DNA from: Poronia punctata
Lineage: Eukaryota; Ascomycota; Sordariomycetes; Xylariales; Xylariaceae
Reading direction: 5' to 3'
Assembly: GCA_022579005.1 (NCBI GenBank)
Contig: MU401458.1
Coordinates: 124,001-188,000, forward strand
Length of the DNA: 64,000 nt
A program made the position numbers and the translations under genes. The notes under the pieces are model-generated. The model did no database searches and was not told the DNA's origin. It saw nothing but the letters and a program-made list of their open reading frames with translations. Below, in pieces: positions 43,715 through 55,349 of this stretch (its first letter is position 1; every line of letters begins with the position of its first letter).

Positions 43715-46673
43715 ATGATCATACTCGCTTCGTTACTTTTTAAACGTACCACTTTAGTTCCGTTTCAAACCCGAGTTTTACTCCGCCGAAATTTTGCGAC
43801 AAGACAAATAAGTCGAGCCATGGACTCGATTAGAGTCCACAACTCCCTGCGTCCGGGACCACCCGTTCCGTTTACGCCTATCGAGAAGGGCAAGATTTCG
43901 TGGTACGCTTGCGGGCCAACCGTATACGATCAGAGCCATCTCGGCCATGCGCGCAACTATGTATCCACCGATATTATTCGGCGTATACTAATACATTACT
44001 TTGGCTTCGATGTCAAGTTTGTCATGAACTTTACTGGTGAGCCTCCGGATTTCGCAGTGATGATCTGTCCGAAACACAATGCGATGTTGATGCGATATTC
44101 ATGCGACGCGGACGCTTCCTTTGACTCCAGCTAACGTGGTTCCCGAATAGACATTGACGATAAGGTACGTCCCAACGAGTGAACCACATGTTCCACCCCG
44201 ACTCGACGCTCATTGCGCAATTTTTAGATTATACTCAGAGCCCGGCGGCAGCGACTTCTCGAGAACGAGAAGAAAAAGCAGTACACGGATGCCGAGCTAG
44301 CGGAGCTGGGCATGGCCGCATTCAGAGCATATGCGAAGAGTAACCTCCCTAAGCTCGTCGAAGGCCAGGACGCCCCGTTAGACTTGGAGAACTATCCGGC
44401 CCGTAGGGATGCTGCATATGGCCAGATACTAGCTGGAGGTACGTTGACGGGCGAGGGGAAGCCGGGTGACGACGAGGCCAAGTTGAAAATGCATATCAGC
44501 AATATGACGGCCGCGGCAATCGCTATGGGTGGGAACCAGGTGTTCTCCGGCGCCGAGGAGATTCTGTTGCCGTATTTCGACTCCCTCTACAAAGAATCGA
44601 TCGACACTAGCGACCAGACTATTTTCACCTCCCTTACACAGTTTATGGAGAATGAATTCACAGACGACATGGACGCCCTGAACGTCCTTCGCCCTGATGT
44701 GGTGACGAGAGTGACGGAATATGTCCCTCAGATCGCCAGCTTTGTGGAGAAAGTTGTGGAAAAGGGGTTCGCATATGAGGCAGAAGGCTCCGTTTACTTT
44801 GATATTAGTGCTTTCGAAAGATCTGGCAACACGTACGCCCGCTTAAGACCGGAAAGCCGCAATGACAGGAGTCTCCAAGAAGAGGGAGAGGGTTCCCTGG
44901 GCAAGAGCCTCGGAGGCAAGAGAGGTGCGGGTGATTTTGCTCTGTGGAAGAAGTCGAAACCGGGCGAGCCATACTGGCCGAGTAAATGGGGTAATGGCCG
45001 TCCCGGTTGGCATATGTATGTGTTTCCTCACTTAACCTCTTGGATTCAAGGAGGGATACGCAGAATTTGGAACCAATACTTACTGTTGATACTCAGCGAA
45101 TGCTCCGTGATGGCATCTGATGTCCTGGGCTCACAAATGGATTTCCATTCCGGCGGCATTGATCTTGCCTTCCCGCATCACGACAACGAACTGGCACAGA
45201 GCGAGGCCTACTATTGCGAACATGGGCATGAGCATACCTGGGTCAATTATTTCTTGCATATGGGGTAAGTGATGTTTTATGTTCCCAATCTTGTACTGGT
45301 AAAAGATTGCGAAGGGATTTCTGCCCCGTCCAGGTTCTCAGCTACCATGTGGTTCTTTTGGAATACTGGAGCTAACAATTCTATAGTCACTTGTCGATCT
45401 CGGGATCTAAAATGTCCAAGTCTCTGAAGAATTTCCAGACTATCAAGGACGCTTTAGCTTCAACATACACAGCCCGGTCAATGCGGATCGTATTCTTGCT
45501 CGGAAGATGGAATGATGGTGTAGAGATCACTCCCAGCATGCGGACACAGGCCGATTCTTGGGAAAGCACGGTCAACGTGAGTCATCTTGCTTACCATCTA
45601 CATGTAGAAAAATCACTAACAAATTGCAGAACTTCTTCACCAACGTGAAGTCTCTTCTAGTTGAGGCGAACGAGCCAACTTCGACCCTGAAGTCTGGCGT
45701 GGACGCACTCTCTATTGCTGACAATAAACAGACCGACGGACCGTTAGCTGATTTGGAACAAGCAAAGAAGGAAGTTGAAGCTGCGCTGACCAATTCCTTC
45801 GACACGCCCGCAGTCATGAGAGTGATTGGCGATATCATTCGCAAGACCAACATCCATATTAACGCAGCTGACGTGGATTTGCCAGCGATCGAAACCGTTG
45901 CGAGATGGGTCACAAAGATTGTTGGCATCTTAGGCCTAGATGCCAATGCTAGCCCACCATACGATGGTCTAGGCTGGGCCTCTGCTGCTGTTTCAGCAAA
46001 CATCGCTCCGGCCGAGGCAGTGCGGCCTTATGAAACAGCGTATAATACTGTGTTGTCAGACGCCAAATCACTTGATTTGCCTTCCTCGGAGACCTTGACA
46101 AGTCTGTTGTCCCAGTCACCAGAACAGGAATTCAACTCCCTAGTAGAGTCGGGTGTTCGCGACCCCGAACAGCTGGGACTGCCATACCTCCGCGCCACAT
46201 CAAAACTGCGCGACGAACTACGACGCATGGCTCCAACAGCCGCACCTGAGCTGAAGAAGTCTATCCTCGCCCTGAGTGACCGTATCCGCGACTTTGACCT
46301 GACCAACATTGGCGTCTACCTTGACGACCGACCAGATGGCCAACCGTCACTGATCAAGTTCATCCCAGCGGCAGAACTTATTGCAGCAAGAGAGGAAAAG
46401 GAAGCGGAAAAGGCAGAAAAGGCGAGGGCCAAAGAGGAAGCAAGACTAGCCCGGGAAAAGGCCGAAGCGGAAAAGTGGGAAAAGGCCAAGGTGCCGCCCC
46501 AGGATATGTTTAAAGGGGACGACAAGTTCAGCGAATGGGATGCTGAAGGCATGCCAACAAAACTGAAGGATGGTAGCGAGGTGCCTAAAGCCCAGACGAA
46601 GAAGTTGAAGAAAGAGTGGGATAGACAGAAAAAGGTGCACGGCGAGTATCTTACAAAGTTTGGCAGATCGTAA
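43715..46673 (+). CDS. Cysteinyl-tRNA synthetase, probably cytosolic and mitochondrial
   Basis: Six exons (43715-44036, 44151-44164, 44228-45015, 45097-45264, 45387-45576, 45630-46673) join in frame: 841 aa from ATG 43715 or 806 aa from ATG 43820. This class I synthetase charges tRNA-Cys. Motifs are [19 protein letters not shown] (zinc Cys and HLGH signature), DIDDK, GWHIECS (zinc Cys), FPHHDNE (zinc His/Glu) and KMSKSL. Exon 2 is a 14-nt microexon encoding the DIDDK segment; skipping it would break the frame. The upstream ATG adds 35 residues rich in Arg and hydrophobics with no acidic residue before the second Met, a plausible mitochondrial presequence; yeast also uses one gene for both compartments. 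A Lys/Glu coiled coil (about 710-750) lies near the C-terminus. Confidence 0.95.
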
Positions 46674-47326
46674 ACCACGAGAAATAAAACAGCAAACAGA
46701 TACAAAAATCAATTATTGGCTCCTCTCTTATTCGGCACTTAAAGTCATCTATCAAAACTTCTGATGATTTATAGTATCTAACCAGTAGCTACCTCTCTCG
46801 CCTTTCCTCGTCCAGTTGGGAGAAAGCAGCCTGGCCCCCAACATATTTCAGGTGAACGATCTGCGTCGTTGCTTCTCAGAAAGATGAAAGCTCAAAGTAG
46901 ATACAAGCACTTGGGGGGCGCCAGTATACCCCTTAACAAGTCAACATAGGTAAGTACCTACTTTCCATCCAACGCGGATACCAGTCGTCTGTCTCCCCAG
47001 ATTTCAAGGTTTCCTAGCCTCGACTTAGATTCATATACTCATGTACGATGTGGGTATCTAGATACCTGCTTCCCTACCCTTGGAGACACACAAGAGTTAT
47101 GTTGATAATCCTAAATAGGGCTGAGAGAGAAAAAGGAGCGGTGTCGTCATGAAAGTGTAATGATATGCCACTTATTTGTCCTAGAGGCTGGGAGATACAC
47201 ATCTTATATATACCTAACCTACCTTTTTCTTCGAGCAGTCATTTCTCTTTCTTTGAAAACCAACAGAATCTCAAGGTGGACGACACATCTCTTTCGAAAA
47301 GCCGGCAAACAAACATCAAAATCACC
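46674..47326. other. Intergenic
   Basis: 3' flank of CysRS and upstream region of the CipC gene, with no ORF of interest. Confidence 0.4.
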
Positions 47327-47943
47327 ATGCTCGGATTCGGTAAGTACCTACTCGCAACCCTCTTTCCCGTAAATAGCTTGCCTTCTTGCATGCATGTTTG
47401 CTCACCTCCGCCTCTATATCCATAAGACGAAGCTCGCGAAAGTCACGAAAGGATGTATTCCGACAGGGACACTTACGACTCGCATCATCATAAAACGAAC
47501 CACGACCTCATTGCCGGCGGTGCAGCTTTTGAAGCTATGAAGATGTTTGAGAATCATCAGAGACGAGAAGGTTTTTGCTTAATCCCCCAACCCCATTCCT
47601 TCATTTGTAAATTTGACTAAAAAAAGGGGAGGGGGGGAAATCTAGGTAGAAAAGTCAAGCATGGATTCGCCAAAGATTTACTAGCGGGTATCGCTGGAGC
47701 AGAAGTCGACAAGTTGTTTCAGCATAAACATCTCGACGATCATGAGCATGATCGGGATAGGACGAGACATGAGGCGATGAGGCAGGCCGAGTATTTGTAT
47801 GATACGCAGTATGGAGGGTATGAGCAGTATGATCCGTAAGTCTAAACATAACCTTTAGCGTGGCTTTCTTTGTGAACTTGGAGGAACTAATAATATGACG
47901 GTTAAATAGCCGGTTTGAGCCTCACCCGACTATGATGTACTAG
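47327..47943 (+). CDS. cipC: CipC-like stress-induced small protein
   Basis: Four exons (47327-47339, 47427-47570, 47646-47835, 47910-47943) encode 126 aa; the first exon holds only 13 coding bases. The product is His-, Asp- and Glu-rich and hydrophilic. It matches the concanamycin-induced protein C family by eye: DEARESHERMY..DTYDSHHHKTNHDLIAGGAAFEAMK (only the key positions given), then HGFAKDLLAGIAGAEVDKL and an Arg/His-rich middle, ending with a Tyr/Asp-rich tail. CipC accumulates under stress and in pathogenic or aerial growth of several fungi, but its biochemical role is unknown. No signal peptide is present. The His clusters could bind metal; that is inference. All introns are short with standard GTAAGT or GTTTTT donors. 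Confidence 0.88.
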
Positions 47944-48657
47944 TTTTTGGACGGTCATAGGGGGATGGTATGTAAAAGCAATGTATGGGAATGCCACGCT
48001 TAAACCTTGAACGCTATTATCGGAGAATATGTTGGATTGAATCTGTGTTGAAGCCTAGGTAGCTTTGGAAACAGGCTTGCAGAACGTCTCTCTTGACAAC
48101 CATGACATATATGGTTCTCTCCGCAATGGGTCCAAGTTATTTTCGCAAAAGATGAAGACAGGCTAGAACCGAAGCGTGGGAACATCGCCCTCGGATGAAG
48201 CCGCAATGTGTTTCTCCCTTCCGCTTCCCCCTTTGGCCATAATTCCGTATCGTGCAGAAACCATCTCCCCTAACCCTAGGTTTGCAACTTTCCCCGCTGA
48301 GACGCCGAGTCGTAGAAAGCGCGGCGGAAATAAAGCCGTTATTCCTCTCCGGTAGTCTCGGATGGGGTCTCAAGGCGCCATCACCATCATCATCGTAGAA
48401 GAACGAATAGGGGCACCACAGCTATCGAAAGAGCAGTTGTCACCATGCAGTATTCGCAGATTTGATAAACTTCCCCCCAATGCCGTCAATAAAAATAAAA
48501 ATGGTAACCTCCATTTTTAAAACCCCCCAAACGCCACGAAATGAAAAAACGGTCATTCACGGGGCCTCCTCCTCTAAACTCTTCTTGTTCGATAATGATT
48601 CGTAGCTCCCTCCTCAAAACCGCTTCTGTATCGATTTTTCCACGGGACGGACGACCC
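47944..48657. other. Convergent intergenic region
   Basis: 3' flanks of the CipC and SmD3 genes; no gene is supported. Confidence 0.4.
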
Positions 48658-49150
48658 TTATCTACCACCACGGCCACTGGCTCTCGCTCTGCTGACAGTT
48701 GCGCGTCCTCTGGCTAAGCCTACACCGCGACCTCGTGCATTGCGACTTCGGAACATAGGGGCGTTCCTAGAGGAAAAGAAATAACAGGTTAGTCAAGTCG
48801 AAAATAGACTATAGGTTGGGGGATAAACGAACTTCAACATGTCCGGAACGATAAAGAATCGCACGTGGCTCCCGCGGATATAGACTTGATCCAAATGGCT
48901 AACCCGGCCGTCGCGCGCCGTTACGGTGATATCCTTTAGTTGAACGTTCATGTTATCCTCGGCTGTTAGGAGATAAAAATGTCAGCAACCAATATACTCT
49001 ACCACAGCAACAAGGCTAGGACAGCTTGGGTCGGTCCCTACCTTCAAGGAGCTTTCCTCGGTATGTCTGGCCGGATGTAATTTCGAGGGTGACGATATGG
49101 CCTTGCGCCTCGTTTAGCAGTTTGATCGGGATGCCTATTGTGGACGTCAT
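48658..49150 (-). CDS. SMD3: Small nuclear ribonucleoprotein SmD3
   Basis: Three exons (49042-49150, 48833-48962, 48658-48766) encode 115 aa. SmD3 is part of the heptameric Sm ring on U1, U2, U4 and U5 snRNAs and is essential for splicing. Sm1 motif residues are seen in [20 protein letters not shown] and [19 protein letters not shown]; the Sm2 motif is [21 protein letters not shown]. The C-terminal tail is RG/GR-rich ([18 protein letters not shown]), the arginine-methylation substrate typical of SmD1/D3. The start is the only ATG that gives the standard N-terminus (MTSTIGIP). The introns are 79 and 66 nt. The gene is divergent from TrpRS across 581 bases. Confidence 0.96.
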
Positions 49151-49731
49151 CGTGTTTTATGCGAGTGGGACGCGACCGGGGAAAACTTGGTATGGCGAGG
49201 ATATGCTGTAGAATAAGTGAACGTTTATATAAACTGCTGTGTTGTGACGTCTCGGCACGGTCGACGGGTTAATCGATCGAGGCGGGAAGCTTTACCCAAA
49301 GATAACCTGAAATGGTTTCAATATTCAGCAGCTGGCTGGCTTCGGCAGCTGGCCCCGCCTCAAGTTGAACATTGGGTTTGGTGCATAAGCCCGGGCCTAA
49401 AATTCACATAAAGAGCGTACCCTCATAGAATGCTATATGTAATTAAAGGGACCAGTTTCAGCGGCAGTCTACTGTGAACGTGGGGGACCCCCCTGTCCTG
49501 GCCCCTCCACAATCCCTGCAACGGAAAGTGCCCCTCCATTGACTCAATTGTCCCTTCTGGTCCTGTCGCATACAGCGCGACATCGCAAGTTGACAACCTG
49601 TCATCGTGACTCAATTCTTGAACCCTGTTGGCGGATTTCAGAAATTCAAAGGAAAGGGATTAAGCCTCGGGTACTCCCTTCTATTTTTCCTTACTTTGGC
49701 GACATCAGAAGAGTCTTCACTCAAAGTAACC
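49151..49731. promoter_or_regulatory. Divergent promoter region, SMD3 / TrpRS
   Basis: 581 bases between two divergent housekeeping starts. No defined motif was assigned; bidirectional promoter activity is inferred from the layout. Confidence 0.4.
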
Positions 49732-51550
49732 ATGGCTTCTCAACTCGAGGCACCGGCCTCTGAAGTTCCCGCCGCCGCGAACCCCGAAGTTCCCAATGTT
49801 CCGTCAACAAAGCAGACCGTAGACCCCTGGAATGTCTCGGGAGAGGTGGGAGAAGATGGACAGCTCAAGGCGATCGACTATAAAAAGTTGGTGGAAGAAT
49901 TCGGCACCAAACTTATAGATCAAACGCTCCTGGACAGATTCGAACGAGTTACCGGCCACAAACCCCACAGGTTCCTGAGACGACAAATCGTTTTCAGCCA
50001 CAGAGAATTCGAGGTTATCCTGGACCGATACGAGAAGGTATAGCCTGTTTATTCATCCGGTAGTCACTTTCCCTGTCTAATTGGGCGCATAGGGCGAACC
50101 TTTCTTCTTGTATACTGGTCGCGGACCGAGCAGTGACTCAATGCATATCGGGCACACCCAGATCTTTGACTTCTGCAAGTCAGTAATTGGTCATTCAACA
50201 GTATAAGAGATTCAACATACAGGACTAACACGCCCCATCCACTAGATGGTTACAAGATGTCTTTGACGTTCCTCTAGTCATCATGCTCACAGATGGTATG
50301 TCTTCGTAGTGGATGACAGTTTATGCCTCGCCGCAGAACTAACGGGGGTGTTCCTACAGACGAAAAGTTCTTGTTCTCGGAGAAGCGAACCGTCGACGAG
50401 GTCATTGGCTATTCGCGCGAAAATGCCAAGGATATTATCTCGATCGGCTTTGATCCGGAGAAGACCTTTATCTTCTCTGACTATGAGTTCATGGGAGGCG
50501 CCTGGTACAAGAATGTGACCCGTTTCTCAAAACTAGTTACATATAATGTGGCCAAGGCCGTGTTTGGTTTCAATGAGAGGTACGGCCAGATTCGACCTGC
50601 TTCTCGTTCCTGATCAATCCCGAAAACTAACCCCCAGCCGATAGCTCAAACATTGGCAAGATTCACTTCGCCAGTATCCAAGGCAGTACTGCGTTTGCAT
50701 CTTCTTTCCCACACATCTTCGGTGAAAACGAGAAGGAGACGGCGGCTATCCCGTGTTTAATCCCGTGCGCCATCGATCAAGACCCTTATTTCCGCCTAAC
50801 CCGCGACTGCGCAACACGGTTAAAATATGCCAAGCCTTCGTTGATCCATTCGCGCTTCCTCGATGCGCTGCAAGGCCCAGGTTCCAAGATGTCGGCAAGT
50901 ATCGACACCTCGGCCATCTTCATGAAAGATACCCCAAATCAGATCAAGAACAAGATCAACAAATATGCCTTTTCCGGCGGCCAGGAAACAGCAGAAGAAC
51001 AAAGGGAACTAGGTGGTAACCCGGATGTCGACGTTGCTTACCAGTACTTACAATTCTTCATGGAGGATGATGAGGTAACGACTTTGCCTTCGGAATATGA
51101 TGAAGTACTCCCAATGCTAACTATTCATTAGCAACTAGCGCAACTGGGTAAGGATTACCGAGAGGGCAAACTCCTGACTGGAGAGGTTAGTAGTATCCTC
51201 TCAATCTTATATGATCCCGAAATCATCGAAGGCTCTTACTAACCAAAACAAAACAGTTGAAAGCCATCTGCATCAAACACCTCCAGGAATACGTAACAGC
51301 CTTCCAGGAGCGGAGAGTGAAAGCAACAGACGAAGTAGCCAGACAATTCATGTCGGTCCGACCGCTGAAATGGAAGGGAAATCCCAGGGCAGAGAGAATC
51401 GTGCCGGTCGTAGAGAACCAGCAGGGAGATGGTGGCGACGGCAAACTATCCAAGAACCAGCTCAAGAAGCTGGAAAAGGAGAAACAGATAGCTGCGAAGA
51501 AAGCTGCAAAGGCTGCAGAGAAGGAGGCTGCCGCCGCCACTGCATCATAG
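49732..51550 (+). CDS. WRS1: Tryptophanyl-tRNA synthetase, cytoplasmic
   Basis: Seven exons (49732-50037, 50093-50178, 50246-50295, 50360-50579, 50645-51074, 51132-51185, 51257-51550) join to 479 aa. This class Ic synthetase charges tRNA-Trp. Visible motifs: [19 protein letters not shown] (HIGH), [26 protein letters not shown], and the KMSKS loop as GPGSKMSAS. The N-terminus (1-35) is Pro/Ala/Val-rich and lacks the WHEP domain of animal enzymes, as in yeast. The C-terminus is a Lys/Ala/Glu-rich helix ([19 protein letters not shown]) absent from bacterial enzymes. For exon 5 the acceptor CCGATAG was chosen over an earlier CCCCCAG because only it keeps the frame (NESSNIGK). No mitochondrial presequence is visible. 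Confidence 0.95.
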
Positions 51551-52338
51551 ACTTCCTTTTGCGAATTGAAGCGGACGGTAAAAAAAACAAGAAAATACTA
51601 GTATGAAATACGCGGATTCTCGCGCTCAACATGTGATGTGGGATACCTACCTACCTAGTCTTTGCTCTCCGTGTCTGTACCCTCGAAGTGGTGTTTAACC
51701 ATTATCTACCCGATTATCTACCACCTAGTCTGTATCTTCTTCACCTTAATAACACAGAGTGACTATACTCGATTGCAATAGCCTGTCCGCCGTTCATGAT
51801 TGGAATTCCACTCGGACACGCCGTAGTAAACTGGATACAATAACCACACAATCCATCGCAAGGCACATCGCCAATTATACCCGCGCCGTGAGATACCGTG
51901 TTATTGCGGTTCCCTTTCGCACAATACATCGATCATCACATTTCTTGGGATTTTTGAAGACAGGTTTGTGTTTTTTCTCGTTGAAATCTCCGACGTGTAG
52001 AAAAGTCAAAGACGAGGCAAAGCGCAGCAAAATGTTACAAGTGTTTTGGCAGTGTCGGGACGGCAATCAGTACATAGATCGACCCCTGTATCTTTATATT
52101 CCACCTGAACCCACCCGGCCCCCTTTTCCCTGCCCCTTCTTCTAGAACACATTGCAAATTATAGAGCCAACACATCGATAGCAAAAAAGAAGCTTCGACA
52201 GCAGAGTCTTGATCGTTGCACGCGCAACCTCCACAATACTGCAGGCACTTTTTGGCGACCAGTAGCTCGATATTACATCCTGTATTGCTTCTCGTTCGGC
52301 TCTCCGTCAAGACCGACCAACTGAGCTCCAGCCTTTGC
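51551..52338. other. Convergent intergenic region
   Basis: 3' flanks of TrpRS and the rhodopsin-family gene; no gene is supported. Confidence 0.4.
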
Positions 52339-53816
52339 TTAAGACTTATGGTGCACCACCGTGCTAGAAGTCGAGCAATAACTAAGCGGTATAGCCTCAT
52401 TCGCACTAGTCAAGGTTGTCTGGATGGTCTCGGCTTCGCTCTTCATCTTGGAGTTTGTATCTCTTGTGCTGCCGCTCAAGGGTAAGATGGCCGAGCTGAC
52501 TCGTCTCTTTTTCCGCCAATATTGCAGGCTTATAAAAGGAAGAGGGCCCTTGTCCTTCCTCCATTGCATGAGATCAAGGATGATTTTCCTGAGCACCGGC
52601 ATACAAGCTGCCACGATGGAAAAGCCGGCCTCGGAATAGTTGAACAAGAAGCCTCCAACAGCGTAGACTAGGTATCTCTAGTTAGCGAAACGTGTTTAGG
52701 GTGACGGTACTGACCAAGATGATCTACTCACATGGCTGATGTTCGTTTGGTTCATTGACGAGTCGAATGAGAACTACTAATCGCACGAGACCTGTGGCAA
52801 GGGACCTAGATAATGGTTAACGTATTGTAAAAAGGAAAGCCATCACCTAGGGCCGTTACGTACCCGCAACCAAAGCTCATGGCAATACCTAGGCCAATCT
52901 TCTCGAATCCTTTGAGTTCTAGAGGACGCACGATCTTCCACGGCAAGAAGGTGAAATAGGCATCGAGGAAGCAGGATAAGACTGTCATATACTATTAGCT
53001 ATCGTCCTAGAGCTGGCAGAAGGGGGGATATTATATACTTTGGACGACAATCCGAAAGTCTCTGATAGAGTCAAACGAGATGCACTCAGCCCCCGTCTGT
53101 GTCCGAAAGGGCTCAGGAGGGCCCTCACAGTCTTGCAGCCAGTAGCTCCACGCTTGGACAGAGAACAAGATACTCATGACGAAGATAGAGATACCGAGGC
53201 TGCTCTTCCACCAGCCTACAGTGAGCCGCATGAAAGTGATGGCTAGCGAGGTCTTGCTAAATGCCAAAGCGAGGGAGTTGAACAAGCCCATGAGACTTCC
53301 AGTTACTTGCATCTAAGAGTTAGTGTTCGTTATCATATGCGGTACCGATGAACATAGCTAATGGTACGTAAATGTAACGATAGCGGAGAGCCTGCACGTA
53401 TAAGATGTATATGCGAGAACGGAAGGGACACTCACAGACAAGCTCAGCAGGAGCCTTGGTAGTCACATTAGGCTCGAGCTTATTCGGAACCCATTTGGCG
53501 ATAGTGACTCCATTGCCGATGAGACATAGCTGTTAGACTTGTTAGTCTGCTCTCGCAACCCTCTCTAATCTCTTGTCTGTCTCTCTCTTACCAATGCAGC
53601 GACTAGAAAGTAGTCATCAGGCCAAAGCCGAAGACGTGCGCGGAAAACACGATAACAAAGTCGCAAAGTGAGTAGAATGGAGGCAAGGCCAATAAGAAGC
53701 CAAACTACCAGTGCGATTATCGAGGTATGTCCGTGCTTGGTGCGCGAGTTCTCAACGTCCGGTACTGGCATTACTTGGAAGCCCGTAGCGTTCCAGACTG
53801 GGAACGTTGTGGCCAT
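52339..53816 (-). CDS. Fungal rhodopsin-family (PTH11-like) integral membrane protein
   Basis: Six exons (53592-53816, 53436-53529, 53039-53305, 52864-52981, 52732-52805, 52339-52667) join to 368 aa with consistent phase. Seven hydrophobic segments are visible, among them IIALVVWLLIGLASILLTL, the LWPDDYFLVAAL segment with the D-D-Y/W motif common in the family, LGISIFVMSILFSVQAWSYW, LSCFLDAYFTFLPWKIV, LATGLVRLVVLIRLV and the EAGFSIVAACMPVLRKI block before a cytosolic tail. This fits the large fungal rhodopsin-fold membrane family (PF20684-type, related to PTH11 receptors); it has no CFEM domain and no retinal-binding Lys motif was recognised. Ligand is unknown; some members sense surfaces or nutrients. 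For exon 3, an AAG acceptor (53306) was preferred over a TAG seven bases upstream because it preserves the frame. Confidence 0.85.
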
Positions 53817-55349
53817 TGCGCTGGCTCGGAGAAGTTCGGATGAGGGAGCTGGAAGGAGCAGGACACTGTTTGCTCTGAAGGCAGAGAATGGCGGCACCTC
53901 GGGTGATTGGGCAGGGCCTAGGGCAAGTGATTAAGAGGGAAACCACGAAGAGAAGGACATTCCATGCGGAAGGAAGCGAGCACTCTGGGTTGGAAAAGAG
54001 TGGCAGTCAGGATGAAACACACAACGGGCACAGACCCTAAACGTCTAGGAGGGGCCGAATGAAGTGGAATTCGGATGGAAGTTCAGGACGTCAAGACTGA
54101 ATATAATGGTCAAGTACAGAAGTTACTACTTGTAAGTACATGCATTTACTTGTTGCATCGGTACTTGTATCTTGGGAAGGCACCTTCTAACTGTAGGTGC
54201 GAATGAAGCCCATTGTGTGTTACAAAACTGTAACTAAGGTAAGCACATGTCAAGGTGAATGCCATACATGTGTCGCCTACGACAATGTATCGTTGCTGTA
54301 AGCTCAATGTACCATTGATCTCTTGATATAGAAGTTCATACTAGGTAGCTGTGTCGATAAGACCATGCATACCTACCACCATCTTCATATTGTATAGGCG
54401 CCCGCCCTACATATATTTACGGAAGGATAAGAAACATGACTGCTTGCCGTCCAAGACGATGTTGGCTACATGTAGGTACTTATTTAGCCCGTGTTTACTT
54501 GTATTCACTCTCTTGTAGATACTTGTATAAGTGCGGAAGTCTAAACATTCAGGCGCTAGGTAGACAAAGATTACAGTCGTATTATTACGCAGTAGAATCC
54601 AAGAACAATAGACTTACAAAGTACCGCCCAACGTAGACGGACCTCTCTCCTTCGGATATTTAGTTTCTAAGAGCCACGGTCATTCTCTTATTTAAGACCC
54701 TTCATTATAACTTTCAGCGGACCGTGGGAAAGCCACGCTTGATAGCGATGTGGTGAATGCAAGGATACCAATAGCCATTAAAGCAGAGGAATGGCAATAA
54801 TACTCTTAGTCGGGGGCGACGACGTAGACGGCATAGTCATAGATAACCACGGCATTCATTGGTGCAAAGACAACTCGTACATGTAGACGGTTCGATGTTC
54901 TTGTAACATATTATACAGGTATGTACTCAGTAGGTTCGATAGTCAACGAGCATTATCTGATATATTTTCCTTTGTAGGTACTTTAAGGGGGGGAAGTATT
55001 ATGTAATCACAGTACTAATGCATCAGGCAGACACCCCGGCGTGTGTCAGGGATTAGGCAACCCACGTGCAGGTACATAAAGTTTAAGTAGCCTCATCATG
55101 TAACAGGCTAACGCAGACTAGGATATACCTACCACTTTAATCTGCATCATCTGACGGCGCGTCGAGGTCGCGTTATCGCATCGTTTCTTTTGCCTACCGC
55201 TTAGAGTGCGATCTGCCAGCCACGGTTTCCTCCAACTTGGTTGATACAGTACCTACTCGTAGATTGATGATACGCCCACGAGCAAGCGATTCTTGATTCA
55301 ATCCTTAATTGCAAATACACAGTAAAGACATGCTATCTCTTCCTCCATC
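53817..55349. other. Intergenic between divergent genes
   Basis: A 1.5-kb divergent upstream region. It contains several GTAC/ACATGTAGGTAC words (54467-54479, 54880-54935) and no supported gene. A seven-codon upstream ORF (55330-55353) overlaps the start of the BRCT gene. Confidence 0.45.
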
